Assembly (NCBI GenBank): GCA_030673965.1
Contig: JAUTCN010000003.1
Location: forward strand, 62,001-126,000
Direction of reading: 5' to 3'
From: Fusobacterium sp. JB019
Lineage (GTDB): Bacteria > Fusobacteriota > Fusobacteriia > Fusobacteriales > Fusobacteriaceae
Length of the DNA: 64,000 bases
In this document: one piece after another, positions 26,702 to 34,894 of the stretch
Position numbering within the stretch: the first letter of the stretch is position 1
How the letters are laid out: the number at the start of each line of letters is the position of its first letter
Program-made: the position numbers and the translations under genes
The notes under the pieces: generated by a model
The model's database searches: none
What the model saw: only the letters and a program-made list of their open reading frames with translations
Told to the model about the DNA's origin: nothing

Positions 26702-28021
26702 TTGAATTTAAAAAAATTAGGGATTATTAGTACATTATTATCTACAACTATTTTTGGTGCTTCAATTGATCATGTACAAAATTATACACCCGAATATAAT
26801 GCAAACCCAGCTCAACAAGGGGCTATCAACAAATCAGCTACAGTTTATTTTAACCCTGCAGGTATTATGAGATTAGAAGAAGGAACATATTTCACTGGAG
26901 GTCTTCAAGTTGCTATCGGTCAAGAAACTATGAAATATGATAGCAAAAGTGGAGAAAGTAATACTTATGATGCAGACTTACTAGCTCCAATACCTAACTT
27001 TGCAATATACAAAGTACAGGAAGATAAGGGATACTTCTTTACCTTTGGTCCACAAGCTGGTGGAGGAAAACTAGAATATAAGGATGGAGTATCTGGAATC
27101 AAAGTTTTAGAAGATTTTTCTAATTTAGGAATACTTGATCCAAAACTTAATGATTTTACTGCTATAGCTAACTCTCATTCAGCAACTGGAGAAAATATGT
27201 ATGCTCAAGCTACTTTGGGAACTGCTTGGAATGTTAATAGCAAATTATCTTTATCTACTGCAGGTAAGGTTGTATATGGATATAGAAAATTAAGCGGTAA
27301 TTTAAATGCTACATTAACAAAAAAACAAGATGATACAATAGTTGCCAAAATCCCTTTAAATGCATCCATAGATTCTGAAAGAACTGCTTGGGGATTTGGA
27401 GGTCAATTCGGTCTTAACTACGCTCCTAATGAAACTTGGAATATAGGAATAAGATATGATACTCCTATAAAAATGAAATTTAAAACAAAATCTACTTCTA
27501 ACACTACTCTTCCTGGTTTTGGATTTGAAATGTTTTTTCCTCAATATGCTGATGGGGCTAGTTATAGAAGAGACTTACCTGGAATCTTAGCTGTTGGTGC
27601 TTCTCAAAAAATAACTGATAAATGGACAATGTTCTATGGTGGGAATTATTATTTTAATGAATCTGCTAATATTGATAGAGATGTTCCAGAACATTCTTTT
27701 GAATATAAAAATGGATGGGAACTTTCTTTAGGAACTGAGTACTGGATTAATGAAAAAGTTGCTATTCTTTCAGGAATTAACTATGCTAAAACTGGTGCTA
27801 AGTCAGAAAGTTATTCTGATATTGAATTTGCTCTAGATTCTTTCTTAGTTGGTGGAGGTATAAAATATCTTCCTAATGAAGATACTGAAATAGTATTCTC
27901 GGTTAGCCACTATTTCTATGAAGAAGATTCATATGATAAATATGGAAAACTGGGTGCTAATCCATTAGTTTACGATAAAAATATTTCTTCTGTAGGAATA
28001 TCTTTCACTAAAAAATTATAA
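26702..28021 (+). CDS. OmpP1/FadL-family outer-membrane transport protein
   Basis: 439 residues from a TTG start with SD AGGAGG six bases upstream. Signal peptide (LKKLGIISTLLSTTIFGA). The family pattern SATVYFNPAGIMRLEEGTYF lies near residue 47, followed by amphipathic beta-strand-rich sequence to the C-terminal strand VGISFTKKL. FadL proteins carry long-chain fatty acids or other hydrophobic compounds across the outer membrane. The N-terminal plug and final strand indicate a complete barrel. It is controlled by the phased operators upstream and followed by a TetR regulator. Confidence 0.92.
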   Translation: MNLKKLGIISTLLSTTIFGASIDHVQNYTPEYNANPAQQGAINKSATVYFNPAGIMRLEEGTYFTGGLQVAIGQETMKYDSKSGESNTYDADLLAPIPNFAIYKVQEDKGYFFTFGPQAGGGKLEYKDGVSGIKVLEDFSNLGILDPKLNDFTAIANSHSATGENMYAQATLGTAWNVNSKLSLSTAGKVVYGYRKLSGNLNATLTKKQDDTIVAKIPLNASIDSERTAWGFGGQFGLNYAPNETWNIGIRYDTPIKMKFKTKSTSNTTLPGFGFEMFFPQYADGASYRRDLPGILAVGASQKITDKWTMFYGGNYYFNESANIDRDVPEHSFEYKNGWELSLGTEYWINEKVAILSGINYAKTGAKSESYSDIEFALDSFLVGGGIKYLPNEDTEIVFSVSHYFYEEDSYDKYGKLGANPLVYDKNISSVGISFTKKL

Positions 28022-28098
28022 TGTAAATATTGAATTTTATTGATTTTAATTGTAAAATATTACAAGCTAAACAATTTATTATATAAAGGAGGAAAACT

Positions 28099-28662
28099 AT
28101 GCCTAAAAAAGCAGTCTTTCAAAAGGACCAAATTTTTAATAAAGCATTTGAGATTTTTGAAAAGGAAGGTCTAGATGTTATTACAGCCAGAAATTTAGGA
28201 AAAGCTCTAAAAGCATCACCTGCACCTATCTATGCTCATTATGCTTCTATTACAGATTTAAAAAATGAGCTTATCGAGCACGCTAAAGACAGATTCTTAG
28301 AATATTTAAACAGACCTTTTTCAAGTTTAATATTTTTGAATATTGGAATGGGAATTTGTGTGTTCGCTAGAGAAAACAAATCTTTATTTTCCTCTATTTT
28401 TTTAAGAGAACAATCATTTGATGATTTAATCAGAAAATTTAGAGATGCAACTAAAGAAGAAATAAACAAAGATCATAGATTTGATGAATTACCATCTGAT
28501 TTTAAAGATGATCTACTTTTAGATTGTTGGACTTATGCTCACGGTCTTGCTACTTTAATTGCTACTGGGTTTTTTGAACCAACTGATAAAGAAATAAAAG
28601 AAAGACTTTTAAAGGGAGCAGCTACTATGCTTTATAAAAGACTTGAAGATTTCAAAAAATAA
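28099..28662 (+). CDS. TetR-family transcriptional regulator
   Basis: 187 residues. N-terminal HTH (IFNKAFEIFEKEGLDVITAR, NLGKALKASPAPIYAHYASI) of the TetR type with the characteristic Y-x-H-Y recognition-helix end, then an all-helical ligand-binding part. It lies 77 bases after the FadL-like gene in the same direction. Likely regulates that gene through the operators at 26635-26678, with a fatty acid or acyl-CoA as a reasonable ligand (inference from context only). SD AAAGGAGGA. Confidence 0.88.
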   Translation: MPKKAVFQKDQIFNKAFEIFEKEGLDVITARNLGKALKASPAPIYAHYASITDLKNELIEHAKDRFLEYLNRPFSSLIFLNIGMGICVFARENKSLFSSIFLREQSFDDLIRKFRDATKEEINKDHRFDELPSDFKDDLLLDCWTYAHGLATLIATGFFEPTDKEIKERLLKGAATMLYKRLEDFKK

Positions 28663-28676
28663 AAAATCATTATTTT

Positions 28677-28706
28677 AAAAGTGAGATACTTGTCTCACTT
28701 TTTTAT
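28677..28706 (+). terminator. terminator after the TetR gene
   Basis: AAAGTGAGA / TCTCACTTT with a 6-base loop, followed by TTTTTATTTT. Confidence 0.88.
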
Positions 28707-28848
28707 TTTGATGTTTTTTAATGAAAAAATAAGTGTAATTTTATTATTTTTATATGCTTTATTTTATAAGTTTTAAGAATACTTTTTTTGTTATCAATGT
28801 GTTTTTTGATTTAAATTTACGTTATTTCTTCAAAAAAGATCCTAACAA

Positions 28849-28857
28849 TGTTATAAT
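28849..28857 (+). promoter_or_regulatory. extended -10 promoter for the FabK/NMO-like gene
   Basis: TGTTATAAT (TGn plus TATAAT), about 33 bases before the TTG start. No good -35 is visible. Confidence 0.55.
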
Positions 28858-28890
28858 ACAGGTGTAATTTTATTATATGGAGGTTATGAT

Positions 28891-29829
28891 TTGATAAATA
28901 TAAACGGTTTAAAAATAAATGTCCCTATTATTCAAGGGGGAATGGCAATTAAATGTTCTATGGCTAAACTTGCTGCTGCTGTAGCAAATGAAGGAGGAAT
29001 TGGTGTTATCGCAGGTACCGCTCTTACAATAAAAGAATTAACTGATGAAATAAGAGAAGCTAGAAGATTAATCACTAACAAAACTGGAGCTTTAGGAGTT
29101 AATATTATGTTTGCAGCTACAAACTTTGCAGAACTTGCTCAAGCTTGTATTGATGAAAAAATAGATGTTATTATTTGTGGTGCTGGTTTTTCAAGAGATA
29201 TTTTCTCTATGGTTAAGGGAACTGATACTAAATTATTCCCTATTGTTTCTTCTTTAAAACTTGCTAAGATTTCTCAAAGATTGGGAGCTGACGCTATTGT
29301 AGTAGAAGGTGGAAATGCTGGTGGACATTTAGGAACAGATAAAGATTCTTGGGATATTATGGAAGAAATAACTAAAAATATTGATATTCCTGTATTTGGT
29401 GCTGGTGGAGTCATCACTCCAGAAGATGCAGAAAGAATGCTTGCTCTTGGGACTGTGGGAGTACAAATGGGAAGTCGTTTTGTTGCTTCTCACGAATGCG
29501 ATGTTAGTGATGAATTTAAAAAAATGTATATTGATTGTAAAGAAGGAGATGTTGTTGAAGTAATGAGTTCTGTAGGTCTTCCTGCAAATGCTATTGTCAG
29601 TCCTTTTGCTAAAAAAGTTTTAGATGATAATACTCCTGCTCCAAAATCTTGTACTAATTGTTTAAAACATTGTAATAGAAAATTTTGTGTAAATCATAGA
29701 TTAGTTGATGCACACGAAGGAAATTATGAAACTGGACTATTCTTCGCAGGAAGAGATGCTTGGAAAATTAATGACATCCTTTCAGTTAAAGAAATATTCG
29801 ATAAGTTCAAACCTGTTTTTAATAAATAA
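28891..29829 (+). CDS. FabK / nitronate monooxygenase-family flavoprotein
   Basis: 312 residues from a TTG start with SD GGAGG. TIM-barrel FMN oxidoreductase: VPIIQGGMAIKCSMAKLAAA, NEGGIGVIAGTA, VEGGNAGGHLGT and VFGAGGVITPEDAERMLALG then GVQMGSRF. The family covers the enoyl-ACP reductase FabK and nitronate monooxygenases. The GGNAGGH motif is shared. A C-terminal four-cysteine cluster (CTNCLKHCNRKFC) is an addition seen in some anaerobe homologues and may bind metal or an Fe-S centre (inference). Location next to a FadL/TetR pair favours lipid metabolism but does not prove FabK. Confidence 0.85.
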   Translation: MININGLKINVPIIQGGMAIKCSMAKLAAAVANEGGIGVIAGTALTIKELTDEIREARRLITNKTGALGVNIMFAATNFAELAQACIDEKIDVIICGAGFSRDIFSMVKGTDTKLFPIVSSLKLAKISQRLGADAIVVEGGNAGGHLGTDKDSWDIMEEITKNIDIPVFGAGGVITPEDAERMLALGTVGVQMGSRFVASHECDVSDEFKKMYIDCKEGDVVEVMSSVGLPANAIVSPFAKKVLDDNTPAPKSCTNCLKHCNRKFCVNHRLVDAHEGNYETGLFFAGRDAWKINDILSVKEIFDKFKPVFNK

Positions 29830-29832
29830 AAT

Positions 29833-29872
29833 AAAGCCTTAGTAAATACAATATTTACTAAGGCTTTTCTTT
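29833..29872. terminator. bidirectional terminator
   Basis: A 16-bp stem AAAGCCTTAGTAAATA / TATTTACTAAGGCTTT with a 3-base loop and a T-run on the plus side, shared by the convergent genes ending at 29829 and 29873. Confidence 0.9.
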
Positions 29873-30904
29873 TTATATAAAATTCTTTAAATCTTTAATA
29901 ATAATTTCATTAAACTTATTATTTAGAATTTTTATTATTTCTTCTCTTTCATTTCCATAAGTCATTCTATTTTCATATTTTTCTGTAACCACATTATAAT
30001 TTTTTCTAATTTCAAAATATTTTGATCTTGAAAAGTTCCCACCATTATTAGTTAACAATCTATAGCTTCCTCTAATTATCAATTCTTTATGTTCTGTTAT
30101 CACCTCTTTATCAACTTTTTTTTCTGTTTCAAGTCCTTTTGAATAAGCTCTACATTCTGAGAAATCCATAGCTACTAAATATTGATTATTATTCCTAGGA
30201 ATTAATTTTGAATAACTATCAAAATAAACATATTTTTCTATTTCTCTTCCTTTATTTTTAGATGAAAAATCGTATAGTGCTTCACTAACTATTGAATTTA
30301 TGTAATTGTATCTCATAAAAGAACTTGTTAAATAAACTTTTTTAGTTACTTGAGTTTCTAAAGATGATATAATATTGTAAACTTTATTACTATTCATATA
30401 ATAGTTTAAATTTCTATAATAATTTATCTTTTCTATTTTTCTATTTCTTGGTAAGTTTATTGAATTTCTATTATCTCTAATTACATAATTTTCAAATATT
30501 TTATTTATTTTTTTTCTAGAGTTTCTATAAACATTATAATCAAATTTTAAATTTTTAACTTTATAGTTTATTTTTGAAGCTTCTTCATTTAAAACAATAT
30601 ATACCTTTAATCTTTCTATATCGTTAATGGAAGGATATTTCTTTTTTAAAATATTATCTTTTTCTTTAGCTATTTCAATCGATTGCTTATTAAAACATTC
30701 TATTCCAGCTACTGAATCAGGTATATATTTAAGACCACTAGCTAATTTTTTAACCCCATAAGAAGTCACACCTTTTGAATTATATATCTGCAATCCGTTC
30801 TCTATTCTTTTTTCTCCAACATAAGTCATAAGAGAAGTGCACCCATTAAACACAAACAAAAACATAAGCATAATTATTAATCTATTTATTTTTTTTATTT
30901 TCAT
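29873..30904 (-). CDS. uncharacterised lipoprotein
   Basis: 343 residues. Signal peptide with lipobox FNGC (Cys22), then a Lys/Asn/Tyr-rich sequence with no domain that I recognise. Start CTSLMTYVGEKRIENGLQIY and a mid-protein charged helical part suggest an envelope-associated soluble lipoprotein. It is downstream of the SIMPL gene by 28 bases on the same strand, so probably co-transcribed; it may act with it in the periplasm. No function assigned. Confidence 0.8.
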   Translation of the reverse strand: MKIKKINRLIIMLMFLFVFNGCTSLMTYVGEKRIENGLQIYNSKGVTSYGVKKLASGLKYIPDSVAGIECFNKQSIEIAKEKDNILKKKYPSINDIERLKVYIVLNEEASKINYKVKNLKFDYNVYRNSRKKINKIFENYVIRDNRNSINLPRNRKIEKINYYRNLNYYMNSNKVYNIISSLETQVTKKVYLTSSFMRYNYINSIVSEALYDFSSKNKGREIEKYVYFDSYSKLIPRNNNQYLVAMDFSECRAYSKGLETEKKVDKEVITEHKELIIRGSYRLLTNNGGNFSRSKYFEIRKNYNVVTEKYENRMTYGNEREEIIKILNNKFNEIIIKDLKNFI

Positions 30905-30932
30905 ATTTCTCTTAAATTTCTCCCCTTTTATT

Positions 30933-31646
30933 TTAATCTACTAAATAATATTTCACTGTACTTACCACCCTTACTCTTTTTATTTGAGGGTTTCCAGCAT
31001 CCCTGCTATATATAGAAAATTGTCCTTGAGTTGCAGATTTAATTTTTCCAACAGAACTATTGGAATCTTTAGCAAATTTTTCTGCTACTAATCTAGCATT
31101 TTTAGTTGCCTCTTCTATCATTTTAGGCTTCACTTGATTTAAACCTGTAAATATATATTCTATTGGAGTTGTATATTGATTTCCACTCAAATAAACTCCT
31201 TCTTTCAACAATTCTTGTAACTCTTTCTTTATAGTATTTACTTCATTTACTTTTTTTGTATATACTGTTATTTTTTGAGTTCCTAGATATCTATATTCTA
31301 ATTTTTCTCTATCAGAATATCTTCTTCTATCTTCTATTTCAATATTAGAAATTGTAATTTCTTTCTCATCTATCCCATTTTTCAATAAAAAATCTTTAAC
31401 TTTATTCTCTGAATATTTAAGAGAGTTATATAGATCTTTCAAATCATTGGAATTAACAATATATTCTACTGGCATCAATACAGTATCTGCCATAAAATCT
31501 TTTTGTGATAAACCTTTCACTGTGACCACTCTTTCATATTCCTTTATTTTTACTGCTGATTTTCCTGCTAAATAGCCAAGAGATGAAAAACCAATAACAA
31601 TACATACTCCTAGTATTAACGCCCATAGATTATTCTTTTCATTCAT
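30933..31646 (-). CDS. SIMPL-domain (DUF541) periplasmic protein
   Basis: 237 residues. An N-terminal membrane anchor or signal (LWALILGVCIVIGFSSLGYL) and the SIMPL domain: VVTVKGLSQKDFMADTVLMP, paired strands, EATKNARLVAEKFAKDSNSS and a final RVRVVSTVKYYL. The family includes Bp26/YggE, an envelope-stress and oligomeric channel-like protein. Exact role unknown. It is the first gene of a two-gene unit with the lipoprotein. Confidence 0.88.
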   Translation of the reverse strand: MNEKNNLWALILGVCIVIGFSSLGYLAGKSAVKIKEYERVVTVKGLSQKDFMADTVLMPVEYIVNSNDLKDLYNSLKYSENKVKDFLLKNGIDEKEITISNIEIEDRRRYSDREKLEYRYLGTQKITVYTKKVNEVNTIKKELQELLKEGVYLSGNQYTTPIEYIFTGLNQVKPKMIEEATKNARLVAEKFAKDSNSSVGKIKSATQGQFSIYSRDAGNPQIKRVRVVSTVKYYLVD

Positions 31647-31671
31647 AAAAACCTCCCTTTAATAAAAATAA

Positions 31672-31712
31672 AAACATTGTAATATATTTAATTATATCAC
31701 AATGTTTTTATT
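31672..31712 (-). terminator. terminator of the amino-acid ABC transporter operon
   Basis: AAACATTGT / ACAATGTTT with an 18-base AT-rich loop; minus-strand flank TTTTTATTTTTA. It lies just after the stop at 31726. Confidence 0.8.
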
Positions 31713-31725
31713 TTTAATTAAGTTA

Positions 31726-32490
31726 TTATTCTCCAAACCATTTAACAGATATTTTTTTATACGTTCCATCCCTCTTCATTTCATCAATTATTCTATCTAT
31801 CTCTTCTCTTAAAGATACATCTTTTTTTCTAAAAGCAACCCCAGAACCATCTCCCTCTAATAAGCTTTCACTAGACATAGCTAATGTTTTATTTTTAGAA
31901 TTATAATATCCCCCTGCTGATGATGCTGCTATAACTGCATCTAATCTTCCTGCCTCTAAATCCATTAAAGATTCTACTAAAGTTCCATACTTCTTAACTT
32001 TTTTCACCTTCGTAAACACTGAAGAATTTTGAAGAGCATAATCTCCTGTACTTCCAAGCTGCAATCCTACAACTTTCCCAGCTAACTGATCAACTTTTGA
32101 TATTTTATTATCTTTTTTAGTAAAAATAACCTGCCCACCTTGATAATAAGGTTTTGAAAAGGAAGCTTGTTTTTCTCTTGCTGGGGTTATAGACATTCCA
32201 TTCCAAACCATATCTATTTTCCCGCCATTAAGCTCAAATAAAATACCATCCCACTCACAAGGTTTAAATTCAACTTTAACTCCCATCCTTTTAGCTGTTT
32301 CTTTTGCTAAATCAATATCAAATCCTACTATTTCACCATTTTCATCTCTAAATCCCATTGGTGCAAAAGTATCATCTAAACCAATTATAAACTTTCCTTC
32401 TTTTTTTACTCTAGCTAATGAATTTTCTTTAGAAAAACTTACCGTGTATAATCCTAAAACTAATATAATTAATGCTATTATTTTTTTCAT
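31726..32490 (-). CDS. polar amino-acid ABC transporter binding protein, copy 2
   Basis: A 254-residue SBP_bac_3 protein. Signal peptide MKKIIALIILVLGLYTVSFS with no lipobox, hence soluble periplasmic. Ligand-binding motifs FAPMGFRDENGEIVGFDIDL (about 43-62), CEWDGILFELNGGKIDMVWN and ITPAREK. It is the last gene of the operon, 2 bases after the ATPase, and paralogous to the first gene at 33760-34530, including a 70-base stretch of identical DNA. The his-type leader upstream of the operon suggests histidine or a related basic amino acid as substrate. Confidence 0.93.
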   Translation of the reverse strand: MKKIIALIILVLGLYTVSFSKENSLARVKKEGKFIIGLDDTFAPMGFRDENGEIVGFDIDLAKETAKRMGVKVEFKPCEWDGILFELNGGKIDMVWNGMSITPAREKQASFSKPYYQGGQVIFTKKDNKISKVDQLAGKVVGLQLGSTGDYALQNSSVFTKVKKVKKYGTLVESLMDLEAGRLDAVIAASSAGGYYNSKNKTLAMSSESLLEGDGSGVAFRKKDVSLREEIDRIIDEMKRDGTYKKISVKWFGE

Positions 32491-32492
32491 TT

Positions 32493-33131
32493 CTACCTCC
32501 TATTTTCTTTTATCTCTTTAATATAGCCTCCATCAAAAACAACTATCCTATCTGATACTTTATTTACAAAATTCATTTCATGACTAACTATAATCATTGT
32601 AATATTACTTTCTTCTCTTAGTTTCTCTATAACATTTAAAACTTCCTTTACCATTTCAGGATCTAACGCTGAAGTTGGTTCGTCAAACAATAACACTTCT
32701 GGATTTCTTGCAAGAGCTCTAGCTATTGCAACTCTTTGTTTTTGACCGCCTGACAAAGTTTTAGGATAAACATTAGCTTTATCTTTTAAACCTACTCTAT
32801 CTAATAACTCAAGTGCTATTTTTTTAGCTTCTTTTTTTTCCATTTTATCAACAACAATTAATGATTCCATTATATTATGTGCCACTGTTTTGTGAGGAAA
32901 TAAATTAAACGACTGAAAAACCATTCCCATTTTTTTTCTATCTGGTATTTTTATTTCTCCATAATTTATATCTTCAAGCCCTATAAGACATCTTAGAAAA
33001 GTTGACTTTCCACCACCGGAAGAACCTATTATAGAAATAGCCTCTCCTTTCTGAATTTCTAAATCTATTCCTTTTAAAACTTGGTCTTCATTATATTTTT
33101 TCTGTAAATTTTTCACCTGAATAAAACTCAT
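32493..33131 (-). CDS. polar amino-acid ABC transporter ATPase
   Basis: 212 residues, short for the HisP/GlnQ family (usually about 240). Walker [10 protein letters not shown] (about 35), Q-loop [16 protein letters not shown], signature [15 protein letters not shown], Walker [16 protein letters not shown] and switch His in [10 protein letters not shown] are all present. The shortening removes only the C-terminal tail. The ATG overlaps the permease stop (TAATG). Confidence 0.95.
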   Translation of the reverse strand: MSFIQVKNLQKKYNEDQVLKGIDLEIQKGEAISIIGSSGGGKSTFLRCLIGLEDINYGEIKIPDRKKMGMVFQSFNLFPHKTVAHNIMESLIVVDKMEKKEAKKIALELLDRVGLKDKANVYPKTLSGGQKQRVAIARALARNPEVLLFDEPTSALDPEMVKEVLNVIEKLREESNITMIIVSHEMNFVNKVSDRIVVFDGGYIKEIKENRR

Positions 33132-33757
33132 TATATCATCACCTTTTCTTCTAGTTTTTTAAATAACCAAATTATAACAACTGACATTAAAAAATATAAA
33201 GCTCCACAAATTGCAAATGGAATTATTGAAAAATCTCTTGTTACAAGTTCTCTAGAATTTCTAAGAATTTCAGCCATTCCTATAGCTGAAACTAAAGAAG
33301 TATCTTTAACTAACGCTATTGCTTCATTTGATAATGGTGGAAGAGCTGTAATTAAAGATTGAGGAATAATTATTCTAATCATTGTTTGCCAGTAACTAAG
33401 TCCTAAAACTTGAGCTGCTTCATATTGTCCCTTATCTATACCTAATATACTTCCTCTAAAAATTTCACAATAATAAGCAGCATAATTTACTACAAATGTA
33501 AGAGTAGCTGCTGAAAAAGCTGACAAAGTAATTCCAACTATAGGAAGACCATAATAAACAAAGAATAATTGTAATAATAGTGGTGTACCCCTAAAAATAG
33601 ATGTGTAAGCCACAATTATATTATTAATTATTCCTTTATTTTTTAATCTCCCTAAAGAAAATAGAATTCCTAAAGGAAGAGAAAAAATCATAGTCATAAT
33701 GTATAGATTAACAGTTAATCCCATACCTTTTAGTATAAATAAAATATCATTTTGCAT
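33131..33757 (-). CDS. polar amino-acid ABC transporter permease
   Basis: About 208 residues from the ATG at 33757. SD GAGGAG lies 8 bases upstream, inside the longer open frame that reaches 33784, and the preceding gene's stop is 2 bases before this ATG. Five membrane segments of the HisMQ/GlnP type with the EAA loop [22 protein letters not shown]. Only one permease gene is present, so the transporter is expected to use a homodimer. Confidence 0.93.
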   Translation of the reverse strand: MQNDILFILKGMGLTVNLYIMTMIFSLPLGILFSLGRLKNKGIINNIIVAYTSIFRGTPLLLQLFFVYYGLPIVGITLSAFSAATLTFVVNYAAYYCEIFRGSILGIDKGQYEAAQVLGLSYWQTMIRIIIPQSLITALPPLSNEAIALVKDTSLVSAIGMAEILRNSRELVTRDFSIIPFAICGALYFLMSVVIIWLFKKLEEKVMI

Positions 33758-33759
33758 AA

Positions 33760-34530
33760 TTAATTCTCCTCTTTTCCAAACCATTTTTCATAAATTACTT
33801 TAAAAGTTCCATCAGCTTTCATCTCATCTAAAGTATTGTTAATTGCTTCTCTAAATGTTTTATCTTTGTTTCTCATTCCCACACCATAATATTCTTTAGT
33901 TAAAGACTCTGAAGAATAAGTTAAATTATTCTTTTTAGAATTGTAATATTTCCCAGCAACTGCATCAACTACAACTGCATCTAATCTTCCAGCTTCTAAA
34001 TCCATTAAAGCTTCTACATTTGTTGCATACTTTTTAACTTCTTGAATTCTTCCAAAAACTTCACTTTTTTGAACTGCAAAATCTGCAGATCCTCCAAGTT
34101 GTACTCCTACCTTTTTTCCTTCAAGTTCATTTACTTTATCTACTTTATTTTCACGTTTTGAAAATATTATTTGTCCATCTTCAAAGTACGCTTTAGAAAA
34201 AGTAATTTGTTTTTCTCTTTCAGGTGTTATTGTCATCCCATTCCAAACCATATCTATTTTTCTACTTTTTAAATCAAAAATTATTCCATCCCACTCACAA
34301 GGTTTAAATTCAGCTTTTATCCCTAATCTTCCTGCAACCTCTTTTGCTAAATCAATATCAAATCCTACTATTTCACCATTTTCATCTCTAAATCCCATTG
34401 GTGCAAAAGTAGCATCTAAACCAACTACCATCTTTCCTGCTTTTTTAATTTTAGCTAAAGATTTATCTGCTCCAAAACTCATTGTTCCTATCCCTAAAAC
34501 CATAATAATAATTGCTAATAATTTCTTCAT
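33760..34530 (-). CDS. polar amino-acid ABC transporter binding protein, copy 1
   Basis: A 256-residue SBP_bac_3 protein with a cleavable signal peptide (MKKLLAIIIMVLGIGTMSFG) and no lipobox. Same ligand loop FAPMGFRDENGEIVGFDIDL as copy 2. It is the first structural gene after the histidine leader and terminator. SD GGGGGA. Having two divergent binding proteins for one permease/ATPase suggests two related ligands or two affinities. Confidence 0.94.
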   Translation of the reverse strand: MKKLLAIIIMVLGIGTMSFGADKSLAKIKKAGKMVVGLDATFAPMGFRDENGEIVGFDIDLAKEVAGRLGIKAEFKPCEWDGIIFDLKSRKIDMVWNGMTITPEREKQITFSKAYFEDGQIIFSKRENKVDKVNELEGKKVGVQLGGSADFAVQKSEVFGRIQEVKKYATNVEALMDLEAGRLDAVVVDAVAGKYYNSKKNNLTYSSESLTKEYYGVGMRNKDKTFREAINNTLDEMKADGTFKVIYEKWFGKEEN

Positions 34531-34565
34531 AATTTTCCCCCTTTAAATTTTTAATTAATTTTTAT

Positions 34566-34603
34566 AAAACAAAAAGCCACTTAGAATATATCTAAGTGGC
34601 TTT
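34566..34603 (-). terminator. attenuator terminator of the histidine leader
   Basis: The minus strand reads AAAGCCACTTAGA-tatat-TCTAAGTGGCTTT followed by TTGTTTT: a 13-bp stem and T-run. It lies about 40 bases before the first structural gene and 100 bases after the leader-peptide stop, exactly where an attenuator belongs. Confidence 0.9.
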
Positions 34604-34638
34604 CTTCCTAAAGAAAAAATGTTAAGATTTAATTCCAC

Positions 34639-34687
34639 CATAGATACAGACTCAAAATTTGTATTTCAATATGAGTCTGTATCTATG
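34639..34687 (-). promoter_or_regulatory. 16-bp leader hairpin with alternative pairings
   Basis: Perfect arms CATAGATACAGACTCA (34687 to 34672) and TGAGTCTGTATCTATG (34654 to 34639). The 3' arm plus next bases, TCTATGGTGG (34644 to 34635), can instead pair with CACCATAG in the His codons (34720 to 34713) or, with one bulge, with CCACTTAGA of the terminator 5' arm. This is the competing-stem arrangement of the enterobacterial his attenuator. Confidence 0.8.
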
Positions 34688-34708
34688 ACAATGTCATTTA
34701 CAAACTCT

Positions 34709-34762
34709 CTACCTATGGTGATGATGTATAATGTTTATTAAACTAAATCCTTTTACTAACAT
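34709..34762 (-). CDS. histidine leader peptide (HisL-like), 17 residues
   Basis: ATG at 34762 with SD GGAG (34769-34772); translation MLVKGFSLINIIHHHHR then TAG. Four consecutive His codons (CAT CAT CAC CAT) directly precede the Arg and stop, as in classical HisL peptides. The leader lies between a sigma-70 promoter and an intrinsic terminator, upstream of an amino-acid ABC transporter. Ribosome stalling at the His codons under histidine limitation would let the operon be read. No T-box could fit: only about 25 bases separate the predicted +1 from this ATG. Confidence 0.9.
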   Translation of the reverse strand: MLVKGFSLINIIHHHHR

Positions 34763-34794
34763 AATTTTCTCCTTTTTTATTAATTGTTGGATAT

Positions 34795-34823
34795 AGAATA
34801 CATCCTATCGTCTTTTTTGTCAA
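34795..34823 (-). promoter_or_regulatory. sigma-70 promoter of the histidine-attenuated operon
   Basis: On the minus strand TTGACA (34823-34818), 17-base spacer, TATTCT (34800-34795); predicted +1 near 34788. The region 34531-34894 between genes is fully used by this promoter, the leader peptide, the hairpin and the terminator. Confidence 0.8.
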
Positions 34824-34894
34824 CAATTTTTTTTGTTTTTTTTTGCATTCTACCTTTTAATCCTGTTTTTTTCTAAATTTATATAAATTATACT

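Noticed and set aside
34575-34823. T-box riboswitch as the regulator of the amino-acid transporter
   Set aside because: The leader has a short GGTGGAA resemblance only. It lacks the full T-box sequence and Stem I, and the predicted +1 is too close to the His codons. The SD-ATG-His-run-stop arrangement fits a leader peptide far better.
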